Source: Arthonia radiata
Taxonomy: Eukaryota; Ascomycota; Arthoniomycetes; Arthoniales; Arthoniaceae
Direction of reading: 5' to 3'
Assembly: GCA_002989075.1 (NCBI GenBank)
Contig: PSQN01000012.1
Location: forward strand, 806,001 to 870,000
DNA: 64,000 nucleotides
The notes beneath the pieces were generated by a model. It saw nothing but the letters and a program-made list of their open reading frames with translations, searched no databases and was not told the DNA's origin. The stretch's first letter is position 1; each line of letters opens with the position of its first letter. Shown here one piece after another: positions 19,887 through 30,667 of the stretch. Position numbers and translations under genes: made by a program.

Positions 19887-20818
19887 ATGTACTACATCTC
19901 ATCCGTCCGAGCGCTTCTGCTCACCACTCTCGTCGCCTGGCAAAGCTCAGCAGTCACGATCAAGTTCTACGGCGTCCGGAACTGCAATGGCGGCCAGTTC
20001 ATCCCCGCCACCTACAACACCGTCGCCGGCGTGTGCTACAACTCCCCAGTCCAGAGCGGCCGCTTCTTCAACATCGGCAGCACCGGGTTTTCCGGCTCCG
20101 ACAACATCGAATGGGGCGTCAACTGGGTCCTGGGTCGGGTTGACTCGAACACCGGCTGCGCCATCTCCTGCGAGGCGGAGGCGAACCCTTTCTGTCTAAA
20201 CTGCAATTACGGCACCGGGACCCAAATCACGGGCGCGTCGTGGTATACCGCGTTGACGGCGACGCAGGCGGCGAATGACGCTAGCCTCCTCGGAGGCAAG
20301 ACGTCGTTCCAGGGGCTCCCGCTGGGGGAGGTGAATATTATTGCCGACCTCGGGTCGCTGCGTAAGGAGAAGAGAGGGGTACCGGTGTACGAGCGGGATG
20401 CGAATGAAGCTAAGGATTGTGTCGACCCTTCGCATATGGAGATCGTAAGCTTCTGTCCCGCTCTTTCCTTGCTCCGTTGTTCCTGTTGAGAATCGAACGT
20501 GCACTGACTCGCGCTTGACAGGACGGCCGCCTCTTCTCACTCGCCAACGCCTCTGACGATATGAAGGCCCAGCTGTACGGCCACTGGCAGAACGGCACAG
20601 TCACGACCTACAGCGAGCTCCCGCAGGACATACTGGATCTCGAAGACCACGACGCGAACGCCGCTGAGCGGTCGGCTTCGGCCGGGGTTTCGTCGGCTAC
20701 TGAGAGTAGCGCCGCTACGCAGACGGATGCAGCGAGCACCAAGGCCACAACAGGCGCGACCACGGTACAGACGGCGGCAACAGTAGGGCAGTCGTCCGCT
20801 TCGTCCTTCACTGCGTAG
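19887..20818 (+). CDS. Secreted protein with Ser/Thr/Ala-rich tail
   Basis: Two exons, 19887..20444 and 20522..20818, about 284 residues; the 77-nt intron joins MEI to DGRLFSLANAS in frame. A signal peptide (MYYISSVRALLLTTLVAWQSSA) is followed by a cysteine-containing globular region to about residue 185, with C residues in RNCNGG, GVCYNS, TGCAISCEAE and FCLNCNYG. The exon 2 half begins with a short conserved-looking stretch (LYGHWQNGTVTTYSELPQDIL) and ends in about 60 residues rich in Ala, Ser and Thr, probably O-glycosylated. No clear GPI signal is visible since the last residues are only weakly hydrophobic. Function unknown; extracellular or wall-associated location is inferred. Confidence 0.8.
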
Positions 20819-22034
20819 GCTATGGCACGATGCCATACCTATCGTGATGGGCCCGCTGCTCTGAACTTTGGACTCTCGTCTACGAGGTCAGAACGGAGTA
20901 AGCGACGCTGGGTGGTCACCATTCTCTTGCCCGTCAAGTTGGAAGTCTACTCGAAAGCCGGCACTTACCATTCATTCATTCATTCATTTATTCTACCGAC
21001 AAGGGTTTTGAATTCTGACTCCGTGTCATTGCTCATGGATCATTCTGATGAAGCTGATGAAGAGGGGCTATAACTGTGGGGGTTGTACCTGTATTTCTGC
21101 CAATCGTTCGGGACAATTTCGCGCAGCTACTGGCCATAAGCGAAATCGAGTCTGTTTTTTCCGCTTGGCTCTGTAAAGTCTTTGAGCTTGCAAGACCCCT
21201 GACGAGTGATCAGGTGTGGCACTCGGTGTGGTTGCACGTAGTATGTAGAGTGGCATCTCCGCCCACATGCTTGTCTGCCTGGCGCTGGCGGGGAGCCGTG
21301 CCTCGTGAACGTGGAAAAGAGGAATTAGCATGCAAGAATGATCGACCAGCCGGATGCGAATCATCCAAGGCCAATGCTAGCAATGCGCGTGGATGATAGC
21401 ACGTGCGCCCTTTTAAATCAATCTGGGCTACGTTGCTGTCGAAGTGAGGGGTCGAGATTGGGTGGTGGCAGGCTGTTTTCATGCGCATCGTTGTGCTTAT
21501 TTCGTAAGCGCTCGACGTTCAGAAGACGGTCCCAGCCTGTCTCTTGTCTTAAGGGTCGGCTGATCAGCTCTGGATGAAACAGCATGGTTGGAGTGTGCTG
21601 TTCCCCTCCGCTATCGTTGGGACGGCGTCTCTGGTTCATGGTGCAGTTGTTCAACGAAACACAGAGAGCCTGAAACGAGGAGGGATACTGAAATACTAGT
21701 CAAGGCACTGGCAATATGGTCACGTGAGATATCGCGGAGCTTCGGAAAATCTATGTTCCAGATTCTGTCAGGGTTGGAGTAGCCAATAAGACGACTGCGG
21801 TATGATCTACAGGTACCAACGGCATCTCGGCAAGCGCGGCCCAAATAAACGGTCATCTCGGAAATGATCGCTTCATTCACCAACAGATCTCGCCGAATTT
21901 CTTGCGCGTCATCGCTTTTGTCTTTCATTATGTTGTCCTTGCATCAGATTGTGTCCGCGTGGGCTTTGGTGGTTCACCATCTCTTAAGGTCCCTGGAACG
22001 CTTACCGGAAGCCCAAAGCTGCTAGCTACACGAT
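20819..22034. other. Gene-free stretch upstream of the SSU1-like gene
   Basis: Contains a short tetranucleotide repeat (20969-20988) and the promoter of the SSU1-like gene. Several short frames on either strand show no domain. Confidence 0.45.
20969..20988. repeat. CATT microsatellite
   Basis: Five perfect CATT units followed by degenerate ATTT/ATTC copies, 150 bases after the stop of the secreted protein gene. An ordinary slippage repeat. Confidence 0.8.
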
Positions 22035-23435
22035 ATGAACGACGTCAATGGCTCTAATGGCAGAACAAGAGAGCATGATGACGCGGAAGAGAAGGTGTCA
22101 CCGGAAGAGGCGCAGAGACGGAGGAGCAGATGGTCTGCAGCCATTGAGACCTTCTCGCCGATATGGTATTGCACGATTGCATGAAGAGTGTACATGTTGG
22201 CACTGACAGGATCTAGGTACGCGATCGTGATGAACACGGGCATTCTCTCTATCATTATGCATCAGCTACCATACCAATTCCCAGGTCTTGGTGTTCTTTC
22301 CACGATTGTGCGTGACGACCGCGTTTATTAACCTTCTCGCCGAGCAACTTTCTGACGTTCTGCTAGCTTTTCATCTTTGGACTGGTCCAGTTCATCCTGT
22401 ACACCCTCGTACACATAGCGCGGCTGATCTTCTATCCTAAGTCCGCATTTCGCCAGACGTACGCAGACGGAGAGCAAGCTTGTCTTTGGGGATGCGCCTG
22501 CATTGCCCTTCTAACTCTCACGGCACAGGTGGCAATTACCGCCTCGACCGCAAAATGGGGCTACCATGATTTCAGCGTTGTCGCCTATGCGCTTTGGTGG
22601 ATCGCAACAGCGCTCATGGTGTTTTGCGCCATGGTCGTGTACATCTCATTGCTCAAGACGAAGCATACGTCGGATCTGACCCTGACGGCGGCGATCTTCA
22701 TCCCAGCGGTCGGAACCACGACGGATGCGCTGGTGGGTGCGCTGGTGTGTACGTACTCTAGCGACCTGTCGGCGCGTCTGGCTGTGCCGGTGATTGTGGT
22801 GGGATACATGCTGCTTGGGTAAGTCGGTTGAGAGGTCGGGTAAAGGTCGTGCCACTGACTATCTCAACAGCCTGGGACTTTTCGTCGCCCTCTGCGTCTA
22901 TGTAATTTTCCTCTACTCCTTCTGGACAAAGGGCATGTACTTCCCCGGCGCCAAGTACCCCGGCCTCTTCCTCTTCGTCGGCCCCATGGGCCAATCGGCC
23001 AGCGCCATACAAATGCTCGCCTCAGCGACGATGAAGAACTTCGGCAGCTACAACCGCGGCAGCTTCTTGACGCAGGAGTCCACCGAGCCTATCAGCGCGA
23101 TCAGTGAGATGGTCGCGCTCATGTTCGTCGGCTTCGACCTGTTCTGGCTCTTCTTCGCGCTCTACTTCATCATCGAGGGCGCCTTCCAGCGGAAGCTGAG
23201 TTTCACCATGACGTGGTGGAGCACGATCTTTCCCGTCGCTACGCTGAACGTGGCGTGGTTGAGTCTGGGCATGGAGTTGAATAGTCCCACGTTCAGGGCG
23301 CTGACGACGGGGCTGTTGTTGATACTCTTGGTGGACTATTTCGTGTGTTGGGGCTTTACCTTTTGGGGAATTTGGAAAGGGACGATATTGGATGGGAGAG
23401 AACAGTTGGCGCGGATGGAGAAGAAGGGTGACTAG
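22035..23435 (+). CDS. SSU1/TDT-family transporter (sulfite or dicarboxylate type)
   Basis: Four exons, 22035..22165, 22217..22307, 22367..22818 and 22871..23435, about 412 residues, all joins GT-AG and in frame. After a charged N-terminus (SRWSAAIETFSPIW) come about ten hydrophobic helices: YAIVMNTGILSIIMHQLPY, LFIFGLVQFILYTLVH, TAAIFIPAVGTTTDALVGAL, LGLFVALCVYVIFLYSFW, and the GPMGQSASAIQML block. These are features of the tellurite-resistance/dicarboxylate transporter family (TDT), which includes yeast sulfite pump Ssu1 and S. pombe malate permease Mae1. FSPIWYAIVMNTGILS and FVGPMGQSA point to the Ssu1 branch, which exports sulfite across the plasma membrane. Substrate is inferred from family only. 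Confidence 0.9.
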
Positions 23436-23788
23436 ATGGAATAGAGCAGTTATGATGTATGCTGACCTTCACGGGTCGCTTTTCGAACCCTTTGCGACAC
23501 CCACTTGCCATGGCCACAGTCTCGCGACATTCGGCTACCTCGCCTCAATCTTGCAGACGTTTGATAGGTGTCTAATGCCACGTCGGCCCCATCTAGTGCT
23601 TCATAACGATACTACACTTAATGAATAGCTCGTATTGTTTATAAGGTCTTGTCATCTGCACTTGCGTGCTTCTAGGGCTGGGTTTACATCAGCAGCCTCG
23701 CTTGCTTTGTTACTCACTACATCAGCACTGTTTAGCAACTAAAGATAGCAAATGGCCCGTTAGATCTGCGCGTCCTTAACATTCCAAG
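23436..23788. other. Short intergenic stretch
   Basis: 3' flank of the transporter and 5' flank of the orphan gene, both plus strand. Nothing else seen. Confidence 0.5.
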
Positions 23789-24382
23789 ATGGATTCAGAG
23801 CCCATCTATAATCCCAAAGATTACTATGGACCCCTCACAGTTGACCGTGTCACCTTTGACTTCAACAGCGAAACCAAAAGCGGACGCGGCCGGGACTTTC
23901 TGGGCTTCAAACAGTTGAGAGGGTACCATCTTGTCGCCATCATTTCCCCCACCACACAGCGCGTAATGTTCGCGTTCATACCTACCAGCTCGTCATTGTG
24001 CGGCACAGATGCATCGAAGATGCGCACGGGCAATTTCGAAGGAGAGAAAGACCAAGCGATGGAGAAGTTTGCCGGATTCCTTGAGATACCAACACCGGAG
24101 TGGCCCGAAGGGAAACTCGTTGCTATCCACATACATCTTTGCCATGACCCCAAGTTCTGGAGGCATGACCATGAAGACCGAGAGATCGCCAGCGCGTTCA
24201 TGGAGAGGGGCCTCAACGTGAAGAAGATTGGCCATGATCATAGATTTTCGCTCTTTGATTCAAAGTCGCCGCACAGGAATACGGCGTATATTGAGAAAGA
24301 CATGTACTACCTCAAGTTGTTCGTTGACGGAAAGGAGGGCTTTGTGGAGGAGTGGGCGTTGGATGGGAGTGACCGAAAATGA
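23789..24382 (+). CDS. Protein of unknown function, His/Asp-rich centre
   Basis: Intronless, 197 residues from MDSEPIYNPKDYYGPL. The protein looks globular: balanced charge, aromatic residues spread throughout, no signal peptide or membrane helix. The central segment is striking for clustered His and Asp (AIHIHLCHDPKFWRHDHEDRE, then IGHDHRF), which could bind a metal, although the spacing matches no motif I know. Ends in VEEWALDGSDRK. Even codon use and the well-formed composition make a real gene likely. The neighbours (SSU1-like transporter, coiled-coil orphan) give no functional hint. Confidence 0.7.
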   Translation: MDSEPIYNPKDYYGPLTVDRVTFDFNSETKSGRGRDFLGFKQLRGYHLVAIISPTTQRVMFAFIPTSSSLCGTDASKMRTGNFEGEKDQAMEKFAGFLEIPTPEWPEGKLVAIHIHLCHDPKFWRHDHEDREIASAFMERGLNVKKIGHDHRFSLFDSKSPHRNTAYIEKDMYYLKLFVDGKEGFVEEWALDGSDRK

Positions 24383-25113
24383 AAGGGATTCGAGCCAACA
24401 CATACCTGGAATGTATTTGAAGTGTCAATGAGACGGTTTGACTGTCTTGTAAATGCTGAGGCATGGAGGTTCTGTGGCTCAGAGATGTTTTTTATCTGGT
24501 TTCTCGTGAGCTTGAAACGCAACTAGCGAGATGAAACGCGGTTGCTCCCGGCGGTAACGTGACGCGATGCCATTTGTCGCTTCTGACTGCGAACATTTCT
24601 ACGCGGCTCAAACGGCTCACCTTCTCCTAACGATCGGTCTGGGCGAAGATGAGCCAACCTCTCTTTCTTCTTCTCCTGGATCGAGAGGCACCGTTGAGAC
24701 AGCCTCAGCATTGAGTTCGGGTTTGCATAGCGCCGTGTATCACTTCGTCCTGTTTAATTCTAATACCCCTGTATTCATACCAACAACCTTAATGCTGGGC
24801 GACGAGGCTAGCTGGCACTCCGGATCACTTTATTCTTCGCTTCTGCTTCTTTCCACTGCATTGTTGTAGACCGTCAGCAGCCCTCGCTCACTTCTCCTTA
24901 TCACTTCCAGTAGCATCGGTAGATCAGAGTCCGGTCGCTATTGATACGACGCCCCTGTTTGTACTAATGACAGCACACGCAAAGCGGTGAGCCTGCAGAA
25001 TCCACGTAGCCACGCCCAGGCACACGACACGACATGCTGATATCTCGCTCAGAGACTCCGACTCGTTCTCGTTCCTCGACAGAAAATATCGGCAACTAGG
25101 CCTTACCTCCGAG
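24383..25113. other. Gene-free stretch
   Basis: Promoter region of the following gene. An open frame at 24567-24869 (plus) has no recognisable content. Confidence 0.45.
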
Positions 25114-26265
25114 ATGTGGAAGCCATCCGCGAGGAAGCAGGTCGCCTCGTACTATTCGAGCATCGACGGGGACAAGGACACCGTCTATCTCACAGTCGAC
25201 CGCGGCCGACCTGTGGCCAATCACTACCCAGGCCGCGAACGATCCCCATCACCCGACTTTTCCGACAACGACAATGACAGCTTCGACATGAAGCCACCCG
25301 TCCCTCTCAAGAACCTCAAGTCACGCATGCAGTTCGGCAAGAAAAAGCAGAGCAAGTCCGGTTTACCCGCTGGTGTCTCTGCAAAAGCTCCAGAATGGGA
25401 ACAACCACAGCAATCACAGCAATACAGCTCCAGCACAAGCAACCTCCGCCACAGCCGCGAGCTGCCCGACCCCGACATGGGCGACTCCCTCCGCGACGAC
25501 ATGCCAATGCCTGTGGAGAGCCATTTCAGCTGGACGACCTACGCGGACGACGAGCCACCGCACGACTCCGAACCCGACGCCCTCCCCGACCTCTCCAGCC
25601 TGACTTTCCAACCACAATCCCACAACCAGCCCCGCAGCCACTTCAGCTGGTCCACCTACAACACCACCGGTCCGCGCCCCAGCACCGACCAACGCTCAAT
25701 CCACAGTCTGCACCCCGGCACGGTGTCTTCACCGCCCTCACCACCGCTCACACCACCCGCCTCCGTCCTCGCGCGCCGCAGACCACTCCCCCGCCCAGAC
25801 GAATACGGCTTCTACCCCAACAAGCAAATCATAAAACGCAAACCCACGCCCTCCGAAGCCGCCTCCCTCTACTCCCAGTCCACAACCCCCACCACCATCA
25901 TACCCCACCAGTCCCACTCCCCATCACAAGATCCACACGCAGACAAAGACCTCCCGCTCTTCCCGCCGCGCGGCGACTCCGCGGACAAGGTCATCACGCT
26001 GCAGGTCGAGCTGGACACGCTGGAGAGCCGCCGGTACAACCTGCAGAAGGTGATACAGGGGCTGACGGCCCTGGTGCCGAGTAACCCGGTGGAGTTTGAT
26101 TTGCGGAAGCGGCGGGAGCATAAGGAGAGGCTGGATGCGTTTGAGCGGGAGCTGGCGGATGTGAGGAGGAAGGAACATGAGGTCGGTTTGCGGCTGCAGA
26201 GGATTGTGAGGAGGAGGGAGGGGGGTGAGGGGACGGGGTTATGGGTTAGGAGGGTGACGGGGTGA
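25114..26265 (+). CDS. Fungal protein of unknown function with C-terminal coiled coil
   Basis: Intronless, 383 residues. The first 280 residues are disordered, rich in Ser, Pro, Gln and His, with two copies of a short motif, SHFSWTTY and SHFSWSTY, about 37 residues apart, each followed by a Pro/Asp-rich stretch. A conserved-looking RPDEYGFYPNKQIIKRKPTPSEAASLY segment leads to a charged helical end (VELDTLESRRYNLQKVIQGL ... RKRREHKERLDAFERELADVRRKEHEVGLRLQRI) predicted by eye to form a coiled coil of about 80 residues. The layout is that of an adaptor or cytoskeletal scaffold with short linear binding motifs. No catalytic domain. The GC-rich third positions create long shadow frames in the other reading frames. 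Confidence 0.8.
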   Translation: MWKPSARKQVASYYSSIDGDKDTVYLTVDRGRPVANHYPGRERSPSPDFSDNDNDSFDMKPPVPLKNLKSRMQFGKKKQSKSGLPAGVSAKAPEWEQPQQSQQYSSSTSNLRHSRELPDPDMGDSLRDDMPMPVESHFSWTTYADDEPPHDSEPDALPDLSSLTFQPQSHNQPRSHFSWSTYNTTGPRPSTDQRSIHSLHPGTVSSPPSPPLTPPASVLARRRPLPRPDEYGFYPNKQIIKRKPTPSEAASLYSQSTTPTTIIPHQSHSPSQDPHADKDLPLFPPRGDSADKVITLQVELDTLESRRYNLQKVIQGLTALVPSNPVEFDLRKRREHKERLDAFERELADVRRKEHEVGLRLQRIVRRREGGEGTGLWVRRVTG

Positions 26266-26501
26266 TGGGGTTGTTGTTGGTGTGTGGAGACGAAGAAGGT
26301 GGGTTGTGTGAGACTGTGGATAAGAGTGGACAACGAGTAGTGTAAAGAGTGCATCTGTTCATTCATAGCGTCGCGGCATTGTACCATAGAAGTTTAGAAC
26401 GACTAATGAGATCCCCAACGCCGGTGTCCAATCTCCGTAATGAATGCGCGTATGTTGTCTGCCCCTTCACCCACTCATTCTCATGCTCCAGCTCAGCCCG
26501 T

Positions 26502-26863
26502 TTATTTCTTGCCGCTCTTCTTCAAGCCCGCGCCGACCTTGCCTCCGTTCTTCATCTTCTCAGCCATGGCTGCTTGCTCCTTCTTGGCTGTACATGTCGT
26601 GGTTAGTCTCCGCCTTCTGCATTGCATTGTATTGGGGGAAAGTCGCTTTGACTCACCTTTCTGTTGCTGCTCGATGAAGGCGAGATCGTCCTCGTCGTAG
26701 GAGGCGACGTTCTTCTTGGGCTTTTTGTTGTGGATGGGCTTTGTGCCGGCTTTGAGTCGTTAGTATGGGCGTTGCTTTTGCTTTGATATGGCGGAGAAGG
26801 TATGAATGGGTGGCGGATGGGTAGTGGTGGTGTTGATGACTTACAGCCTGCGCCTGAAGGCAT
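26502..26863 (-). CDS. TMA7: TMA7-like ribosome-associated protein
   Basis: Three exons too short to stand out singly, complement(26502..26587, 26657..26749, 26845..26863), giving 65 residues. The first exon encodes MPSGAG plus one base; the first intron has a good ACTAAC branch site close to its AAG acceptor. The assembled protein reads MPSGAGSGTKPIHNKKPKK, then YDEDDLAFIEQQQKAKKEQ and ends GLKKSGKK. Length, the lysine-rich head, the EDxAF...QQK core and the terminal LKKSGKK match translation machinery-associated protein 7 of yeast and animals (64 residues). It associates with ribosomes; its exact role is unclear. It diverges from PRP4. Confidence 0.92.
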
Positions 26864-27484
26864 GTTTGTGGGGTATTGTTGTGTGTACGGTGAAAGGCTT
26901 ATCGATGCGTTCAGGTGATTGAGGACGTGTGAGAAGTGTGAGCGGAGTGTGGAAGATTGTCAATGAAGAAGGGCAACTGTGGGATGAAATGTTCGCGGCC
27001 TGTCCGAGCGCTGATCGTTTGTAGTTGCCGCAATAGGAGGCTTGTGACGCGGGGACACCAACATACCGTAAGTGGTAGGTGATAGGTATACCGACGTGAC
27101 CGAGTCTTAGCATGAGTTCCATTTCTACAGTGCCCGAATTCAGGCGACCATCTCGCTCTTTCCCACTTAATACTGCAACAGCTATTCCGACTTCTTCTCG
27201 ACATATACAATTCTTAATATCTGCGCTGAGCGACAGCATCTACAAGACTTCGTGGAGGATCAAGATTTTTACAGTACGGAACGCCAGACGCCAGTTCGGC
27301 TCCAAAAAACCAATATCTTTTTTGAAACAAGATTGCTAACACTTTCGTGTGGATGATTCATCCTGCAGGCTGATTGGATCGCTGCGGATGTCCTCGTTGT
27401 GACAGCACTCGCGAAAAGAGACTGGCGGGTCCACATTACGACATCAGATTGGAGATATTCCAAGGCAATTACACACGACCAACA
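26864..27484. promoter_or_regulatory. Bidirectional promoter region, TMA7 / PRP4
   Basis: About 620 bases between divergent start codons of two housekeeping genes. It contains no convincing open frame. Confidence 0.55.
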
Positions 27485-29926
27485 ATGCAAAAGCAGAGTG
27501 TTAACCGAAGACTCAGAGAGGAGCTTTCACCCGTTCGCTCGCCATCACACGGTCGATCAGGATCCGGCTCATCAGCTTCATCGCGCGAAAACGGTTCTCG
27601 TTCGCACCGTCGCCACTCGCGCTCGCCACGCGGCTACTCCAGGAATGGCCAGAGTCATCGCGAAGAAGACCACTACGGGCGCCTCAACGCCCCTCAGAGC
27701 CACAAGGGGAAGTCTTCGTACTCCTCACGCCCCTACGACTCCCACGAGCGAAGCTCGAGAAAGAGTGAAGATGACTACACTCGCAAGCGTACGACACCCC
27801 ATGCCAGCGAGGACTATCCCGTGAAAAAGCCACGCAAAGAAGGCACATCACCATCTCGCAACGGATATCATGTCGAACAAGGCCAACCTGCACGAAACAA
27901 TAGGCCAGGCAGTTCAAATGGGCCACCGTCACAGGCGAAACCCCCAGCTGATCAAGGGAAGCCTCATGCCCCAGAACGTTATGTCGTAGACCGTAAAGCT
28001 AAGCCCACAGACTTTCATGCAGGTGCGAATCCGAGTGTAGCTAGGCCGGGCATAGAACAGTCAGTCCTCACTCCTCAATCCACTCGTCTTGCCGGACCTG
28101 ACATTTGTAGTAGACGCAATGAAACCAGCAGCACAAATGGCGAGCGAGATGGTGACGTTGAGCAGAAAGGCAAACAAGCAGATTCTGAAGAGGCTTCTGC
28201 TGGGCAAGCGACACAAGAGCTCACCGCCGAAGAACGACGCAAGCGTCGCGAAACGATCCGAGCGAAGTTCCAAAATCAGTCCAGCGATTTGCGCGTTCAA
28301 GCTCTTCAACAGAACGCCCAGTCGTCTCTAGGTTCGCCAAAAGCGCCGTCAGAGACAGCTGACACCGCCACATCACAAGCTCAATCCCCAACCTCAGACG
28401 CTCAAGAGGACACGTCTCCTCAATCTTCACCTAGAACGCCTGGATACGGAGATATTGTTGGATCACCAGAACCAGTTGCTGTAGCAAACGATGCTGAGCT
28501 CGCTAACGTCAACAACGCTGCACGCTCGGCTGGTGAGGCCGACGAGCCTTCTGCTGCTGACTACGATCCTACGGAAGATATGCGCGAATATCGCAAGCGC
28601 CATGACAAGCGGCTCGAGAACGAAGATGTGTCTGCTCAAGCTTACGATGAACAAGAAGCCGACCAGCACCAAGTGCCGATCCCAGAAGAAGGTGTTGTAA
28701 AGCCAGCCGAGACTGAGGCTGCGAAACAGAAGTCAGCCGCAGACGACATGTTTGCAAGCGATGAGGACGAGGATGACATGTTCGCGGCACAGCCTACTCA
28801 GAGGTCGACCAAGCCTAGCAGCCAGCAAGCCAAATCAGTCAGCAAAACCAAAGAGATCGATACAAGTATGCTTGACAATTGGGATGACCCCGACGGCTAC
28901 TACCGCCCGATCCTTGGTGAAACGCTCGATGGACGATATCAGGTCCAGTCCAATCTAGGCAAGGGCATGTTCTCTGGTGTAGTACGCGCCACTGACGTGC
29001 AGACGAGCACAATGAAGGCGATCAAGATTATTCGCAACAACGAAAGCATGGTGAAAGCTGCGCAGAAAGAAATGGCCATCCTTGAGAAGCTGGCTGAAGC
29101 TGATCCAGATGACAAGAAACATATTGTTCGACTGGAGCGCTCCTTTACGCATCGCGACCACTTGTGTCTTGTTTTCGAGAATCTGAGCTTGAATTTACGG
29201 GAAGTGTTGAAGAAGTTCGGGCGCGATGTCGGTATCAACATCAAAGCCATCCGCTCCTACGCTCAGCAGATGTTCCTGGCACTGGGGCTGATGCAGAAAT
29301 GCAACATATTCCACGCTGACCTCAAGCCGGACAATATCCTTGTCAACGAAGACAGAGCCTCACTCAAGATATGTGACTTGGGTTCCGCCGGCGATGGTTC
29401 CGACTTCGAGATTGCGCCATATCTGGTCAGTCGATATTACCGCGCACCAGAGATCATACTAGGGTGTCCTTACAACTTCGCCATCGACACGTGGAGCATC
29501 GGCTGCACACTATTTGAGCTTTTCACGGGCAAGATCCTGTTCACTGGCCGCGACAACAACGGCATGCTTCGGAGCATCATGGAGACGCGAGGCAAGATCA
29601 GCTTGAAGGTGTTGAAGAAGGCTGAGTTTGGAGCCCAGCATTTCGACGACGCTAGTCTGTCCTTCCGCAGTATTGAGCGTGACAGAGTGACCGGTCGGGA
29701 CGTGGTGAAGCTGCTCAACTTTCAGAAGCCGACCAGGGAGCTCAAGGACCGGGTGTTGGCGGCTGCGCCGAGGGGGATTAAAGATGCGGATCGTAAGGAG
29801 CTGCTACTGTTTGCTGACCTGCTGGACAAGTGTCTGCTGTTGAATCCTGAGCGGCGCATCACACCGGCCGAGGCGTTGAAACATCCATTCATTCATCGAG
29901 CTATGGCGCCGTTTGGGTCGAAGTGA
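27485..29926 (+). CDS. PRP4: Pre-mRNA splicing kinase PRP4
   Basis: Intronless, 813 residues from the ATG at 27485; an in-frame ATG at 27374 would add 37 residues that look like leader. Residues 1-470 are an RS-like, Ser/Arg/Gln-rich disordered region with MFASDEDEDDMFA acidic repeats, followed by SMLDNWDDPDGYYRPILGE, the block that precedes PRP4 kinase domains. The kinase shows NLGKGMFSGVV (Gly loop), catalytic Lys514 in AIKII, HADLKPDN at 610-617 (HAD instead of HRD, normal for PRP4), DLGSA in place of DFG, and SRYYRAPEIILG typical of the CMGC/DYRK group. PRP4 phosphorylates Prp1/Prp6 and activates the tri-snRNP at the nuclear spliceosome. All key residues are present. Confidence 0.95.
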   Translation: MQKQSVNRRLREELSPVRSPSHGRSGSGSSASSRENGSRSHRRHSRSPRGYSRNGQSHREEDHYGRLNAPQSHKGKSSYSSRPYDSHERSSRKSEDDYTRKRTTPHASEDYPVKKPRKEGTSPSRNGYHVEQGQPARNNRPGSSNGPPSQAKPPADQGKPHAPERYVVDRKAKPTDFHAGANPSVARPGIEQSVLTPQSTRLAGPDICSRRNETSSTNGERDGDVEQKGKQADSEEASAGQATQELTAEERRKRRETIRAKFQNQSSDLRVQALQQNAQSSLGSPKAPSETADTATSQAQSPTSDAQEDTSPQSSPRTPGYGDIVGSPEPVAVANDAELANVNNAARSAGEADEPSAADYDPTEDMREYRKRHDKRLENEDVSAQAYDEQEADQHQVPIPEEGVVKPAETEAAKQKSAADDMFASDEDEDDMFAAQPTQRSTKPSSQQAKSVSKTKEIDTSMLDNWDDPDGYYRPILGETLDGRYQVQSNLGKGMFSGVVRATDVQTSTMKAIKIIRNNESMVKAAQKEMAILEKLAEADPDDKKHIVRLERSFTHRDHLCLVFENLSLNLREVLKKFGRDVGINIKAIRSYAQQMFLALGLMQKCNIFHADLKPDNILVNEDRASLKICDLGSAGDGSDFEIAPYLVSRYYRAPEIILGCPYNFAIDTWSIGCTLFELFTGKILFTGRDNNGMLRSIMETRGKISLKVLKKAEFGAQHFDDASLSFRSIERDRVTGRDVVKLLNFQKPTRELKDRVLAAAPRGIKDADRKELLLFADLLDKCLLLNPERRITPAEALKHPFIHRAMAPFGSK

Positions 29927-30667
29927 GCAGGAACGAGGCGCGTCTGGAAGAGCGGCAAGAAGGCGATTGTCGAGCTGCTGGTTCTCGAGTGAAGTACTCG
30001 TAGTTGGCATTCACTGCGGTGTGACTAATGTGGAACCGTTTATAGAGGGTATAAGATCATCTAGTTATACATCTTTATAAACTACCTAATGAACGCATAC
30101 ATTCCCCAACGCTTCTTGTAAATCCTCTGGCCCTTCTTTAAATACTGTTTCGAACAAATGCAGTTTCCCAATGATGCCCTCTATCCTCGTCTATGAGTTA
30201 ATGCCATTTTAGCAGGCATCAGACGAAGAGGGTGGTACATCGAAAGCCAATCAGATGCCAGCCCCGATCTGGTCTAGCGGTAGCTGCAGAAGCTGGTCAG
30301 CAAATGAACGCTTCTCAACTCATCTCTTCCACTTCCACTTCCTCAGACGCCTTTGTCTGCCCATTCTCCATCCTCCTACGAGCTCCCTATATTCCCCGAC
30401 AGTCATTCGACTTCTCCAGATGCTTCTATAGCATCCACGCACGCATCCAATTCTATCGATCGCTTGGTGAGTCCCCGTTCCGCAACCAGTCAGCCAAGCT
30501 GTTAAACCCCCACCTTTCGTCACTCGACAGCCTCTACGCTGCCATCTCCCCTGCCGCAGACCGCTTTGCTGTGCATGAACCATTACTTGGCATATCTCAT
30601 CCTGCTGATTGACAACCGTCTAATAGAATCCAATTGCTGGCATACACCAACCTTCCTACGCTCGACC
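29927..30667. other. Gene-free stretch, promoter of the AIM21-like gene
   Basis: The PRP4 3' flank with AT-rich bases around 30040-30110, then a CT-rich leader. A 126-codon frame (30232-30612) overlaps the leader and has no domain. TCTAGCGGTAG at 30270-30280 resembles a tRNA A-box but no B-box follows. Confidence 0.5.

Noticed and set aside
25395-26084. 229-codon frame in the +2 phase of the coiled-coil orphan
   Set aside because: Its Pro/Arg/His-rich product is the usual by-product of the real gene's codon bias; the other frame has the motifs and coiled coil.
30268-30283. GGTCTAGCGGTAG, like the D-arm of tRNA-Glu or tRNA-Gly
   Set aside because: No matching T-arm follows, and the flanks do not pair.
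30232-30612. 126-codon frame before the AIM21-like gene
   Set aside because: It lies in the CT-rich leader, overlaps the promoter and has no recognisable content.
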